DNA from: Rhodanobacter panaciterrae
GTDB taxonomy: Bacteria; Pseudomonadota; Gammaproteobacteria; Xanthomonadales; Rhodanobacteraceae
Length of the DNA stretch: 64,000 bases
NCBI RefSeq assembly: GCF_014651895.1
Contig: NZ_BMXT01000002.1
Span: 372,001-436,000 of the forward strand
Direction: 5' to 3'
Positions within the stretch are counted from its first letter, which is position 1, and every line of letters starts with the position of its first letter. Below the pieces are notes generated by a model that worked only from the letters and a program-made list of their open reading frames with translations, was not told the origin of the DNA and ran no database searches. Shown one piece after another: positions 7,725 through 17,443 of this stretch. The position numbers and the translations under genes were made by a program.

Positions 7725-8405
7725 ATGCATTTCGAAGTACCGAAACTGCCCATGCGCGGCTTCAAGGATTTTGCCAAGCACTACCTGATGATCGTGCTCA
7801 GCATCCTCACCGCGCTGGGGCTGGAGGCGTGGATCGAGCATACCCATCACACGCATGCCGCCGCGCTGGCCAGCCACCAGATCGAAGCGGAGCTGCAGGC
7901 CAACCTGGACGGCGTGCACAACTCGTATCAGCGGAATCAGCAGCGCCTTGTCTCGCTGCAGCAGCTCCATGACGCCATCGCGAAGGACGTGCGCGACGGC
8001 AAACCCGACACCGCGATCAACCAGCATATCCAGGCGCTCAAGAACGAGTTCAACCTCAGCCTCGACTGGCCGATCTTCGCCAATCAGGCGTGGGACGTCG
8101 CCGTCGCCAACCAGTCCGCCAGCTGGATGGATCGTGCTGCCCTGAGTGAATATTCGGCTGCCTACAGCAAGCAGCGCGACGCGGCGAGCTGGATGACCCA
8201 GGACAGCACACTGTTTCTCGACGCACCGCGCATGGCGACGCTGCGCACGAAAATAGATCTGGGGCGCGAGGTCGACCCGATCGAATTCCTGTCCGTGCTG
8301 CGCCAGATGATCATCACCTCGAGCGAAACCCAGTCACAACTGCAACAGGTCGAGGCGCAGCTGAAGCAGGTGTCGCCGAATCACGCGGACAGCAGCAAGA
8401 GCTGA
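7725..8405 (+). CDS. Unknown protein with one N-terminal membrane helix
   Basis: A 226-residue protein not recognised by family. One hydrophobic helix (YLMIVLSILTALGLEAWI, about residues 20-37) is followed by a histidine-rich turn (HTHHTH) and a long, mostly helical periplasmic or cytosolic part rich in Gln, Ala and Leu, with coiled-coil character at the C-terminus (SSETQSQLQQVEAQLKQV). GGAG lies seven bases before ATG 7725. The gene ends at a bidirectional terminator shared with lpd. Confidence 0.7.
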   Translation: MHFEVPKLPMRGFKDFAKHYLMIVLSILTALGLEAWIEHTHHTHAAALASHQIEAELQANLDGVHNSYQRNQQRLVSLQQLHDAIAKDVRDGKPDTAINQHIQALKNEFNLSLDWPIFANQAWDVAVANQSASWMDRAALSEYSAAYSKQRDAASWMTQDSTLFLDAPRMATLRTKIDLGREVDPIEFLSVLRQMIITSSETQSQLQQVEAQLKQVSPNHADSSKS

Positions 8406-8442
8406 GCTTCACACGCACCACATCATCCAGAGAATTGGAAAC

Positions 8443-8471
8443 AAAAAGCCCGGACCAAGTCCGGGCTTTTT
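8443..8471. terminator. Bidirectional rho-independent terminator
   Basis: AAAAAGCCCGGAC, a three-base loop, then GTCCGGGCTTTTT form a perfect 13-bp inverted repeat with an A run on one side and a T run on the other. It lies between the convergent genes ending at 8405 and 8493 and can serve both. Confidence 0.92.
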
Positions 8472-8492
8472 GTATGGTCTCTGTCGCGTCGC

Positions 8493-10340
8493 TTATTTCT
8501 TTTTCGGCAGGTACAGATCGGTGATCGTGCCTTCGTACACCTCGGCCGCCATGCCGATCGATTCGCTCAGGGTCGGATGCGGATGGATAGTGAGGCCGAT
8601 ATCGGCAGCCTCGCTGCCCATCTCGATCGCCAGCGCGACTTCGGAGATCAGCTCACCGGCATGCACGCCGACGATGCCGCCGCCGACGATGCGATGAGTG
8701 GCCTCGTCGAAGATCAGCTTGGTGAAGCCTTCGGTGCGGTCGATGCCGATCGCGCGGCCGCTGGCAGCCCACGGGAACTTGCCCACGCCGATCTTCAGGC
8801 CCTTTTCCTTTGCCTCGCGCTCGGTCACGCCGACCCAGGCGATTTCCGGGTCGGTGTAGGCGACCGACGGAATCACCCGCGCATCGAAGTGACTCTTCTG
8901 TCCGGCGACGACTTCCGCGGCAACCTTCGCTTCATGCGTGGCTTTGTGCGCCAGCATCGGCTGGCCCACGAGATCGCCGATCGCGAAGATGTGCGGCACG
9001 TTGGTACGCATCTGGCTATCGACGTTGATGAAGCCACGATCGGTCACTGCGACACCGGCCTTGTCGGCGCCGATCTTGCCGCCGTTCGGCGAGCGCCCTA
9101 CCGACACCAGCACACGGTCGAACACGGTGGTTTCGGGAATGCTGTCGCCTTCGTAGCTGACTTCGATGCCCTTCTTGGTGGCCTTCGCCTCGACCACCTT
9201 GGTCTTCAGGTGCACGCCCTTGAGCTTGCCGGCGATGCGCTTGGCCAGCGGCTTGATCAGGTCGGCATCGGCGCCGGGGATCAGCTGGTCCATGAACTCG
9301 ACCACGGTCACCTCGCTGCCGAGCGCGGAATACACCGTCGCCATTTCCAGGCCGATGATGCCGCCGCCGACGACCAGCAGTTTTTTCGGCACATCCTTCA
9401 GCTCCAGCGCGCCGGTGGAGTCGACGATGCGGTCGTCGTCCCATGGGAACGAGGGCAGCTTCACCGACTGCGAACCCGCAGCGATGATCGCGTACTCGAA
9501 GCGGACCAGCTTCACGCCGTCCTTGGTCTGGACTTCCATTTCGTTCGGCGAAACGAAGCTGCCGTTACCTTCGAGCGTGCGCACCTTGCGCTGTTTCGCC
9601 ATGCTGGTCAGGCCGCCGGTGAGCTGACCAACCACCTTGGTCTTGAAGCCACGCAGCTTGTCGATGTCGATCTTCGGTGCGCCGAAGCTGACGCCGTGTG
9701 CAGCCATCGAAGCCGCTTCGTCGATCACCGCGGCCGCATGCAGCAATGCCTTGGACGGAATGCAACCCACGTTGAGGCAGACGCCACCGAGCGTGGCATA
9801 GCGTTCCACCAGCACGGTATCGACACCGAGATCCGCGGCGCGGAACGCGGCCGAGTAGCCACCGGGGCCGGAGCCGAGTACGACGAGCTTGCATTCGATG
9901 TCCGGCTTCTTTCCCGACAACGCTGCCGCTTGCGGCGCCTTCGCCTCCTCTCCCCTTGCGGGAGAGGATTGAGGCGAGGGGGCGGCGCTTGCGGGAGACT
10001 GGCTGGCCTTGTTCGCTTCGCTGGAAGAACTTGGCGAGATTGCCCCCTCTCCCCTGCCCTCTCCCGCGAGGGGAGAGGGGGACGCAGTGTCGGCTGCGCC
10101 GACGGTTTCCAAAACGGCAATCACCGCGCCTTCGGAAACTTCATCGCCCACCTTGAGCTTCAGCTCCTTGATCACGCCGGCGGCGCTGGAGGGTATCTCC
10201 ATCGTCGCCTTGTCCGACTCCAGCGTGATCAGGCTCTGTTCCTTCGCCACGGTGTCGCCGACTTTCACCAGCACTTCGATCACCGGCACATCGTGATTGC
10301 CGCCGATGTCGGGAACCTTGATTTCGATCGTGTTCGCCAT
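8493..10340 (-). CDS. lpdA: Dihydrolipoyl dehydrogenase (E3) with N-terminal lipoyl domain
   Basis: A 615-residue E3 subunit that reoxidises dihydrolipoamide with NAD+. Residues 1-80 are a lipoyl domain ([10 protein letters not shown], Lys44 lipoylated), as in Neisseria- and Xanthomonas-type E3. Residues 85-145 are a Ser/Pro/Ala linker. The FAD/NAD enzyme follows: GSGPGGYSA, the redox disulfide Cys188-Cys193 in GGVCLNVGCIPSK, VVGGGIIGLEMATV, and the C-terminal catalytic HPHPTLSE. The linker is odd: it contains two palindromic REP-type sequences in frame (9947-9967 and 10043-10081), read as LAGEGRGEG- and SPARGEE-like peptides. The gene follows aceF by 13 bases and ends at the shared terminator. 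Confidence 0.96.
   Translation of the reverse strand: MANTIEIKVPDIGGNHDVPVIEVLVKVGDTVAKEQSLITLESDKATMEIPSSAAGVIKELKLKVGDEVSEGAVIAVLETVGAADTASPSPLAGEGRGEGAISPSSSSEANKASQSPASAAPSPQSSPARGEEAKAPQAAALSGKKPDIECKLVVLGSGPGGYSAAFRAADLGVDTVLVERYATLGGVCLNVGCIPSKALLHAAAVIDEAASMAAHGVSFGAPKIDIDKLRGFKTKVVGQLTGGLTSMAKQRKVRTLEGNGSFVSPNEMEVQTKDGVKLVRFEYAIIAAGSQSVKLPSFPWDDDRIVDSTGALELKDVPKKLLVVGGGIIGLEMATVYSALGSEVTVVEFMDQLIPGADADLIKPLAKRIAGKLKGVHLKTKVVEAKATKKGIEVSYEGDSIPETTVFDRVLVSVGRSPNGGKIGADKAGVAVTDRGFINVDSQMRTNVPHIFAIGDLVGQPMLAHKATHEAKVAAEVVAGQKSHFDARVIPSVAYTDPEIAWVGVTEREAKEKGLKIGVGKFPWAASGRAIGIDRTEGFTKLIFDEATHRIVGGGIVGVHAGELISEVALAIEMGSEAADIGLTIHPHPTLSESIGMAAEVYEGTITDLYLPKKK
9947..9967. repeat. REP-type palindrome inside lpdA (copy 2)
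   Basis: CCTCTCCC (9947-9954) and GGGAGAGG (9960-9967) form a perfect 8-bp inverted repeat around a CTTGC loop. The sequence is the same type as the larger palindrome 75 bases away and is read in frame in the Lpd linker (residues about 125-132). Confidence 0.8.
10043..10081. repeat. REP-type palindrome inside lpdA (copy 1)
   Basis: CCCCCTCTCCCC (10043-10054) pairs perfectly over 12 bp with GGGGAGAGGGGG (10070-10081); the inner CCCTCTCCCGCGAG offers an alternative pairing. This CCTCTCCC…GGGAGAGG element type is normally found between genes in GC-rich proteobacteria. Here it encodes linker residues about 87-100 (PSPLAGEGRGEGA). Confidence 0.82.
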
Positions 10341-10353
10341 CGTCGTCTCCAGG

Positions 10354-11706
10354 TCAGAGCAGCAGGCGACGGATGTCGCCGAGCTGGGTGGCGAGGAAGG
10401 CGGTGAAGCGCGCGGCGAGCGCGCCGTCGATCACGCGGTGGTCGTAGGACAGCGACAGTGGCAGGATCAATCGTGGCGCGAACTCCTTGCCGTTCCACAC
10501 CGGCTTCATCGCAGCCTTGGAGACGCCGAGGATCGCCACCTCCGGCGCGTTGACGATCGGCGTGAAGCCGGTGCCACCGATGCCGCCGAGCGAGCTGATC
10601 GAGAAACAGCCGCCGGACATCTCGGCCGGGCCGAGCTTCTTGTCGCGCGCCTTCTTCGAGATCTCGCCCAGTTCACGGGCGAGGTCGAGCAGACCCTTCT
10701 TGTCGCAGTCGCGAATCACCGGCACCACCAGGCCGTCGGGCGTGTCCACCGCGATGCCGATGTGGAAATACTTCTTGAGTATCAGCTTCTCGCCGCTCTC
10801 GTCGAGCGAAGCGTTGAATTGCGGGAACTGTTTCAGCGCTGCCACCACCGCCTTGATCTGGAACACCAGTGGGGTGACTTTCAGATCCTTGTTCTCCTCA
10901 CCAAGCTTCTTGCGGAAAGCCTCCAGCTCGGTGATGTCAGCGTCATCGTGCTGGGTGACGTGCGGGATCATCGCCCAGTTGCGCGCGAGATTCGCGCCGG
11001 AAATTTTCTGGATGCGCGACAGCGGCTTCTCCTCGATTTCGCCGAACTTGGCGAAATCGACCTTCGGCCACGGCAGCAGATTAAGGCCGCCGAGCGAGGC
11101 GGAAGCACCGCCGGTCGGACGCGCACCGGAAGCGAGCGCGTGCTTCACGTAGGCGCTGACGTCCTCGCGCTGGATGCGACCGCCACGGCCACTGCCCTTC
11201 ACCTGCTGGATATCAACGCCCAGCTCGCGCGCAAATGCGCGGATCGCTGGGCTGGCATACGGCGCATCGCCCGGCATCACGATGCTGGCGTCGAGCGGCG
11301 GACGCGCGGTCGGCGGCACGTCCCCTTCCGGCACGTTGCCCGGCAGCACGCTGCGGCCACCGATCGGTGCGGGCTTTTCCTCGACCGGCGGCGCGGCCAC
11401 TTTGGCCGGCGCAGGCGCCGCAGCCGGCGTGGCAGCTTTCGGCGTCTCGGCGGGAGCAGCTGCAGCGCCGTCAGCCTCGATGATCGCGATCACCGCGCCC
11501 TCGGACACTTCGTCGCCGACCTTCAGCTTCAATTCCTTGATCGTGCCGGCGAACGGCGCAGGCACTTCCATGGTCGCCTTGTCCGATTCCAGCGTGATCA
11601 GGCTCTGTTCTTTCTCGACCCGGTCGCCGACCTTGACAAGCACTTCGATGACGGGAACGTCAGCGTGGCCGATATCGGGAACGCGGGCTTCTTTGAGATC
11701 GGCCAT
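10354..11706 (-). CDS. aceF: Pyruvate dehydrogenase E2, dihydrolipoyl acetyltransferase
   Basis: A 450-residue E2 core subunit that transfers acetyl from lipoamide to CoA. Domains in order: one lipoyl domain ([10 protein letters not shown], Lys43), an Ala/Pro linker, the peripheral-subunit-binding domain ([16 protein letters not shown]…[13 protein letters not shown], about 135-170), and the catalytic domain ending in [15 protein letters not shown] (His423, Asp427). It has a single lipoyl domain, against three in E. coli. The second lipoyl domain of the complex sits on the E3 subunit encoded just downstream. Transcribed together with lpdA. The E1 gene aceE is at 31.5 kb, on the same strand. 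Confidence 0.96.
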   Translation of the reverse strand: MADLKEARVPDIGHADVPVIEVLVKVGDRVEKEQSLITLESDKATMEVPAPFAGTIKELKLKVGDEVSEGAVIAIIEADGAAAAPAETPKAATPAAAPAPAKVAAPPVEEKPAPIGGRSVLPGNVPEGDVPPTARPPLDASIVMPGDAPYASPAIRAFARELGVDIQQVKGSGRGGRIQREDVSAYVKHALASGARPTGGASASLGGLNLLPWPKVDFAKFGEIEEKPLSRIQKISGANLARNWAMIPHVTQHDDADITELEAFRKKLGEENKDLKVTPLVFQIKAVVAALKQFPQFNASLDESGEKLILKKYFHIGIAVDTPDGLVVPVIRDCDKKGLLDLARELGEISKKARDKKLGPAEMSGGCFSISSLGGIGGTGFTPIVNAPEVAILGVSKAAMKPVWNGKEFAPRLILPLSLSYDHRVIDGALAARFTAFLATQLGDIRRLLL

Positions 11707-11934
11707 GGATGACTCCTGCTAATGGCGATGGCGTACCGCTCGGGGATGGCGGTCGCGGACAAGGCTTCAATCATAACGAAGGCAGCCCCGATTCGTATGC
11801 CTGGGCCGGGCAGTCTCCTCGATTCGACGCCAACCATGCGCACGCGTATGCATGACCTTGAGCGCACGCACGGCCCCGATCCATGCCGTAACCTGATTCT
11901 CAAGACCACGCCGCACGCGGCACAGGAAGCAAGC

Positions 11935-12819
11935 ATGTTGACGATTCGCGATCTGTCGAAAACCTACGCCAACGGCGTAAAGGCATTGCGCGGCGTCTCG
12001 CTGGACATCCCCAACGGCATGTTCGGCCTGCTCGGCCCGAACGGCGCCGGCAAGTCGTCGCTGATGCGCACGATCGCCACGCTGCAGGATCCGGACGAAG
12101 GCACGATCAAGCTGGACGAGATGGACCTGATGGCCGACAAGCAGGCCACCCGTCGCCTGCTCGGCTACTTGCCGCAGGAATTCGGCGTGTATCCGAAGGT
12201 CTCGGCCGACGCGATGCTGGATCACTTCGCCGTGCTCAAGGGTGTCACCGTGAAAAGCGAGCGACACGAACTGGTCGAATCGCTGCTGCGCCAGGTGAAC
12301 CTGTGGGACGTGCGCAAGCGCAAGCTCGGCACCTACTCCGGCGGCATGCGCCAGCGCTTCGGCATTGCGCAGGCACTGATCGGCGATCCTCGCCTGGTGA
12401 TCGTCGACGAGCCCACCGCGGGGCTCGACCCGGAGGAGCGCAACCGCTTCCTCAATCTGCTCGCCGAGATCGGCGAGCGCGTGGTGGTGATCCTGTCCAC
12501 GCATATCGTGGAAGACGTCACCGACCTGTGCTCGCGCATGGCGATCATCGGTCAGGGCCAGGTGCTGCTGAGCGGTGAGCCGATCGAGGCGATCCGCTCG
12601 CTGGATGGCCGCGTGTGGCGCCGCACGATCGACAAGGCCGAGCTGGACGGCTACCGCGCCCGCATGAACATCCTGTCCACCCGCCTCACCGGCGGTCGAA
12701 CGCAGCTGCATGTGCTGTCCGACCATTTGCCGGAGGCCGGCTTCGAAGCTGTTTCCCCTGATCTGGAAGACGTCTATTTCGGCCAGCTGCGTGAGCAAGC
12801 TACCGCCAAGGCGGCCTGA
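11935..12819 (+). CDS. ABC transporter ATP-binding protein
   Basis: A 294-residue ABC ATPase with Walker A GPNGAGKSS (about residue 34), Q-loop LPQEFGVYP, signature YSGGMRQRFG, Walker B LVIVDEPTAGLD and switch His in STHIVED. ATG 11935 (MLTIRDLSKTYANG) has AGGAAG ahead of it. The frame is open to 11722, but nothing there is conserved. It pairs with the permease–peptidase fusion starting 47 bases downstream, and the two should form one export-type ABC complex. The 228-base gap to aceF is the divergent promoter region for both. Confidence 0.93.
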   Translation: MLTIRDLSKTYANGVKALRGVSLDIPNGMFGLLGPNGAGKSSLMRTIATLQDPDEGTIKLDEMDLMADKQATRRLLGYLPQEFGVYPKVSADAMLDHFAVLKGVTVKSERHELVESLLRQVNLWDVRKRKLGTYSGGMRQRFGIAQALIGDPRLVIVDEPTAGLDPEERNRFLNLLAEIGERVVVILSTHIVEDVTDLCSRMAIIGQGQVLLSGEPIEAIRSLDGRVWRRTIDKAELDGYRARMNILSTRLTGGRTQLHVLSDHLPEAGFEAVSPDLEDVYFGQLREQATAKAA

Positions 12820-12866
12820 GGCGACTCGCCTCGGCCACCACGACTTCGACGCAGGGAACGGACCGC

Positions 12867-15800
12867 ATGTTTTTCGAAATACTTCGTTTTGAATGGCGCC
12901 AGCAGGTCCGTGCACCGCTGTTCTGGATCATCGCCCTGGCGTTCGGCGCGATCGCGCTCACCGTGGCCAGCACCGATGCGATCGTGATCGGTGGTGCCAG
13001 TGGCAACGTGTTGCGCAATGCACCGATGGTGGTCGTGCAACTGCTGACCATCTTCAGCCGGCTCAGCCTGTTCCTGGTTGCTGTCTTCATCGCCACCGCT
13101 GCGCTGCGGGATTTCGAGCAGCGCACTGCCGAGCTGCTCTTCACTACGCCGATGAGCAAAGTCGCCTACCTAGGGGGCCGCTTTGCGGCGGCGTATTTGG
13201 CGATATTGGCGATCATGCTGATCTGCGCGCTGGGCATTGCGCTCGGCGGACTGATGCCGTGGGTCGACTCGGCACGACTGGGCCCGTTCGACTGGCATGC
13301 CTATGTCTGGAGCTTCGGCACGATGGTGTTGCCGGACATGCTGTTCGTCGCCGCATTGCTGTTCCTGCTGGCCACCGTCACGCGTTCGCTGTTGGCCACC
13401 TACATCGGCGTGATCGCGTATCTGGTGCTGCAGTCGATTACCAGCCTGCTCACCCAGGACGTCAACAACCACTTCGTCGCGGCACTGTTCGATCCCTTCG
13501 GTGCGCGCACGCTGGCCATCGTCACCCGCTACTGGTCGGCCGACCAGCTCAATCACCAGTTGCCGAGCTTGAGCGGCGTCCTGTTGTTCAACCGACTGCT
13601 ATGGTCGGCCGTGAGCCTGCTGCTGTTCGGCGCGGCGTTCGTCTTGTTCCGCACCAACCGCGACGGCCTGCGACTGCCGGGGCGAAGCAAGCCACGCGCC
13701 GAGCCACCGATCCTGCGGCCACCGACGGCGGCACTGACGCTGCCGAACGTGCGCATCGGCGACGACCTGCGCGCGCACCTGTTGCAACTGCGTAAGCAAT
13801 GGACGTTCGATACGGCCGGCGTGCTGTGGGGCGTGCCGTTCCTGATCATGCTGGTGTTTGGACTGGTCAACCTGGTCTTTACCCTGGCGCTGTCCGGAAA
13901 GATCTACGGCACCGCCACCTGGCCGGTCACGCACCAGGTACTCGAGATCCTGCAGATCACGTTCCGCTGGCTGTTGTACATCATCGTCACGTTCTACGCC
14001 GGCGAGCTGGTATGGCGTGAGCGCAGCCAGCGTTCGGCCGAAGTCACCGACGCGTTCCCGCTGCCGGACTGGATCCTGCTGGCAGCGAAATTCGGCGCCC
14101 TGCTGGCGGTGATCGTGGTGTTCCTGTCGGTCGGCTCGCTGGTCGGCATCGGCTGGCAGATCGCGCATAGCTATACCCATCTGGAGCCGGGCCTGTATCT
14201 GGCAACGCTGGCACTGGATACGATCCCGTTCGTGCTGCTGGCGGTGCTGGCGCTGTTCCTGCAGGTGCTGTCGAACAACAAGTTCCTCGGCTATCTGCTG
14301 ACCATCGTGTGGCTGCTGCTGAGCAGGATCGGTTTCGACCTGCTGCACTGGGAACAGAATCTGTACAACTACGGCAGCGCGCCCGAGGTGCCGTATTCGG
14401 ACATGAACGGCTTCGGCCATTTCCTGAAAGGCGCGCTGTGGTTCGACTTCTACTGGGCCAGCTGCGCCGTCGTGCTGCTGGTGCTGGCCGCGCTGTTCTG
14501 GGTGCGCGGCACCGACCATGCCTGGCATGACCGGCTGCGCGAAGCGCGTGCGCGCCTGCACGCACCGGCGAAGATCACACTGGCGCTCGGCCTTCTCGCC
14601 TTCATCGGCAGCGGCAGCTGGATCTACTACAACACCAACGTGTTCAACCACTACCAGAGCAGCGCCACCCAGACGAAACAGCACGCCGATTACGAGAAGA
14701 AGTACGCGAAGTACAAGGATCTGCCGCAGCCACGCATCACGGCGGTGAAGGCGGACGTCGACATCCATCCGTACCAGCGCAGGCTGGATATCCGCGGCCA
14801 CTACACGCTGGTCAACAAGACCACCGCACCGATCAGCGATCTGCACGTGAACTACACCGACGGTTTCACGCTGAAGTCGCTGACGTTCGCGCCGCACGAC
14901 ACGGTCAGCGCGGACAAGGAGCTCGGCTACACCATCTACCGGCTGAAGACACCGCTGGCACCGGGCGCATCGATGGATTTCGCGTTCACGCTGGAATACG
15001 CACCGAAGGGTTTCACCAACAGCCCGGACGGCAGCTTCCTTGCGTATAACGGCACATTCTTCAACAACACCGTGATGCCGCAGTTCGGCTACCAGACGCA
15101 GGCGCAGATCACCGACCGCAATGACCGCCGCAAGTACGGCCTCAGCGCCGACGTACCGCGGATGCCGAAGCTCGGCGACGAGAAGGCGCGCGCAAACACC
15201 TACATCAGCAACGACGCGGACTGGATCAGCTTCGATACCACCGTCTCCACCGCCGCCGACCAGATCGCGGTGGCGCCCGGCTATCTGCAGAAGGAATGGA
15301 CGGCGAACGGCCGGCATTATTTCCATTACACGATGACTCAAGGCGGCATGGACCAGCCGATGCTGCCGTTCTTCTCGTACCTGTCGGCGCGTTACGCCGT
15401 GAAGCGCGAGACGTGGAAGGGCGTGGATATTTCGGTGTACTACAACCCGGCGCATGCATGGAATGTGGACCGGATGATTCAGGGCGTGAAGGATTCGCTC
15501 GACTACTACGACGCTCATTTCACGCCGTACCAGTTCCATCAGCTGCGCATCCTGGAGTTTCCGAACTACACAAGCCTTGCGCAGTCGTTCGCCAACACCA
15601 TCCCGTTCTCCGAATCGATCGGCTTCATCGCCGATCTGCGCGATCCGTCCAGGATCGACTACCCCTACTACGTCACCGCGCACGAAGTGGCGCATCAGTG
15701 GTGGGCGCACCGGGTGATCGGCGCGAACATGCAAGGCTCGACCATGCTCAGCGAATCGCTGTCGCAGTACTCCGCGCTGATGGTGATGAAGCACAAGTAC

Positions 15801-16466
15801 GGCGCCGACCAGATGCACAAGTTTCTGAAATACGAACTGGACGGCTATCTGACGGGACGCGCGACCGAGAAGCTGGCCGAGGAACCGCTGGCGAAGGTGG
15901 AGGACCAGTCATACATCCATTACAGGAAAGGTTCGCTGGTGTTCTACGCGCTGCAGGATTACATCGGCGAGGACAAGCTCGACGCGATGCTGAAGCAGTT
16001 CCTGCTCGACAAGGGTTTCCAGCAGCCGCCGTACACCACCTCGCAGGAATTCATGGACGCGCTGCCGAAAGCCGTCGATCCAAAATGGAAGGGGCTGCTC
16101 GACGACTTCTTCTGGAAAATCACCCTGTTCGACAACCGCATCACCGACGCCACCGCGAAGAAGCTGCCGAACGGCAAGTACGAAGTCACCATGAAGGTGC
16201 ACGCCAGCAAGGTCTACGTCGACGGCACCGGCAAGGAAACCGCGGCGAAGCCGGATATCCCGATCGACATCGGCGTATTCGCCGCCTCCACCGATGCAGG
16301 CAAGGACGGCAAGCCGCTGTACCTGGAAAAGCGCCTGCTGCCGGACGGTGACAGCACAATCACCGTGACCGTCGACAGCGTGCCTGCACAGGCCGGCATC
16401 GATCCCTACAACGAGCTGATCGACAAGGTCTCCAGCGACAACCGCCGTGCGGTGACGGTGCAGTAG
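12867..16466 (+). CDS. ABC-2 type permease fused to an M1-family metallopeptidase domain
   Basis: A 1199-residue fusion. Residues 1-600 hold about twelve membrane helices in two ABC-2 permease-like halves (start MFFEILRFEWRQQVRAPLFW; second half near 310-600). Residues about 630-1199 are an M1 aminopeptidase-like module. The zinc motif is H939-E-V-A-H943 followed by W-W, and the third ligand is Glu963 in LSESLSQYS. The catalytic-domain lead-in (beta-sandwich, DIHPYQRRLDIRGHYTLVNK) is also present. The peptidase part probably faces the periplasm. It works with the upstream ATPase. The substrate is unknown; peptide processing coupled to transport is inference. Its stop lies two bases from the stop of the convergent MscS gene. 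Confidence 0.9.
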   Translation: MFFEILRFEWRQQVRAPLFWIIALAFGAIALTVASTDAIVIGGASGNVLRNAPMVVVQLLTIFSRLSLFLVAVFIATAALRDFEQRTAELLFTTPMSKVAYLGGRFAAAYLAILAIMLICALGIALGGLMPWVDSARLGPFDWHAYVWSFGTMVLPDMLFVAALLFLLATVTRSLLATYIGVIAYLVLQSITSLLTQDVNNHFVAALFDPFGARTLAIVTRYWSADQLNHQLPSLSGVLLFNRLLWSAVSLLLFGAAFVLFRTNRDGLRLPGRSKPRAEPPILRPPTAALTLPNVRIGDDLRAHLLQLRKQWTFDTAGVLWGVPFLIMLVFGLVNLVFTLALSGKIYGTATWPVTHQVLEILQITFRWLLYIIVTFYAGELVWRERSQRSAEVTDAFPLPDWILLAAKFGALLAVIVVFLSVGSLVGIGWQIAHSYTHLEPGLYLATLALDTIPFVLLAVLALFLQVLSNNKFLGYLLTIVWLLLSRIGFDLLHWEQNLYNYGSAPEVPYSDMNGFGHFLKGALWFDFYWASCAVVLLVLAALFWVRGTDHAWHDRLREARARLHAPAKITLALGLLAFIGSGSWIYYNTNVFNHYQSSATQTKQHADYEKKYAKYKDLPQPRITAVKADVDIHPYQRRLDIRGHYTLVNKTTAPISDLHVNYTDGFTLKSLTFAPHDTVSADKELGYTIYRLKTPLAPGASMDFAFTLEYAPKGFTNSPDGSFLAYNGTFFNNTVMPQFGYQTQAQITDRNDRRKYGLSADVPRMPKLGDEKARANTYISNDADWISFDTTVSTAADQIAVAPGYLQKEWTANGRHYFHYTMTQGGMDQPMLPFFSYLSARYAVKRETWKGVDISVYYNPAHAWNVDRMIQGVKDSLDYYDAHFTPYQFHQLRILEFPNYTSLAQSFANTIPFSESIGFIADLRDPSRIDYPYYVTAHEVAHQWWAHRVIGANMQGSTMLSESLSQYSALMVMKHKYGADQMHKFLKYELDGYLTGRATEKLAEEPLAKVEDQSYIHYRKGSLVFYALQDYIGEDKLDAMLKQFLLDKGFQQPPYTTSQEFMDALPKAVDPKWKGLLDDFFWKITLFDNRITDATAKKLPNGKYEVTMKVHASKVYVDGTGKETAAKPDIPIDIGVFAASTDAGKDGKPLYLEKRLLPDGDSTITVTVDSVPAQAGIDPYNELIDKVSSDNRRAVTVQ

Positions 16467-16468
16467 AG

Positions 16469-17341
16469 TCAGTCGGCTTTCGGTGAGATCGCCGGTGCGC
16501 CCCGCACCAGCGTGATCTCCTGCGGCCCCACCGGCACGCTGATCTGCCGGGCGTCGCTCTGCTGCTTGATCGCACGCAGAAGGTCGGCCTGCACGCTCCA
16601 GTTGTCGCCGTTGCTGGTCCAGCCGCGCAGCACCAGGTTCACGGACTGACTGGCCAGGCTTTCAATCCACACGCCCGGCGCCGGAGCTTTCAGGATGCGC
16701 TGGTCCGCCGCGATCAGCTGCATGATCGTGGCGATCACCTTGTCCACATCGTCGCGATAGGCAATACCGAACTTCAGCTCGAAGCGTCGCATGCCACGCC
16801 GGTTGAAGTTGACGATGGCGTCACTACCGATCTTGCCGTTCGGTACGATCGCCTCGCGGTTGTCCGGCAGGATCAGCAGGGTGTGCAAGAGATTGAGACT
16901 TTCCACCGTGCCTTCGACGCCGCCTGCGCTGACGTAATCGCCGACGCGAAACGGCTGGAACACCGCCAGCAGAACGCCCCAGGCCAGGTTGCTGAGCGAG
17001 CCCTGCAACGCCAGTCCGATCGCCAGTCCGGCGGTACCGAGCGCGGCGACCATCGGTGCCGACGGCACGCCCAGCACGCTCAACGCGGTGACCACCAGCA
17101 GAACGACCAGCACGCCATAGATCAGGTTGCGCAGGAAGCCGCTGAGCGTGGAGTCGAAGCGCGCCCGACCCAGCGCACGCTGCGCAAAATTCGCCAGCCG
17201 ACGCGCGATCCACATGCCGACCAGCAGCACCAGCAAGGCGCCAACCAAGTGCAACCCGAGCTGTACCGCCTGATCGGTGTAGGCGGAAACATCGTGGGTC
17301 GTCGCGGCGGCCGCTATCGGCGTGACGGAAATATCGAGCAT
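16469..17341 (-). CDS. MscS-family small-conductance mechanosensitive channel
   Basis: A 290-residue inner-membrane channel that opens under membrane tension to release solutes in osmotic downshock. Three hydrophobic helices lie in residues 25-130. The pore-lining third helix has the Gly/Ala-spaced pattern ALGTAGLAIGLALQGSLSNLAWG. The beta domain follows (FRVGDYVSAGGVEGTVESLNLLHT, ILPDNREAIVPNGKI), then a C-terminal alpha/beta part. Length and order match E. coli MscS (286 residues). Confidence 0.93.
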   Translation of the reverse strand: MLDISVTPIAAAATTHDVSAYTDQAVQLGLHLVGALLVLLVGMWIARRLANFAQRALGRARFDSTLSGFLRNLIYGVLVVLLVVTALSVLGVPSAPMVAALGTAGLAIGLALQGSLSNLAWGVLLAVFQPFRVGDYVSAGGVEGTVESLNLLHTLLILPDNREAIVPNGKIGSDAIVNFNRRGMRRFELKFGIAYRDDVDKVIATIMQLIAADQRILKAPAPGVWIESLASQSVNLVLRGWTSNGDNWSVQADLLRAIKQQSDARQISVPVGPQEITLVRGAPAISPKAD

Positions 17342-17443
17342 GGCTTCGTCTCCCGCAGAAAATCGGGGATCAGCCTAACAGCAAGAAGCAGGAAAGCTCG
17401 TTGGCGATTCGTACGGCTTTCGATGCAGCGAAGCAGCTTGCGA

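Noticed and set aside
8577-10406. 609-codon frame antisense to lpdA; similar long antisense frames over aceE (31457-33253), maeB (34267-36696), the ABC–M1 gene (13599-15818), sppA (54521-56920) and 26730-29195
   Set aside because: Products of GC-rich codon bias. The opposite strand encodes a recognised conserved protein in every case, and the antisense translations have no motif.
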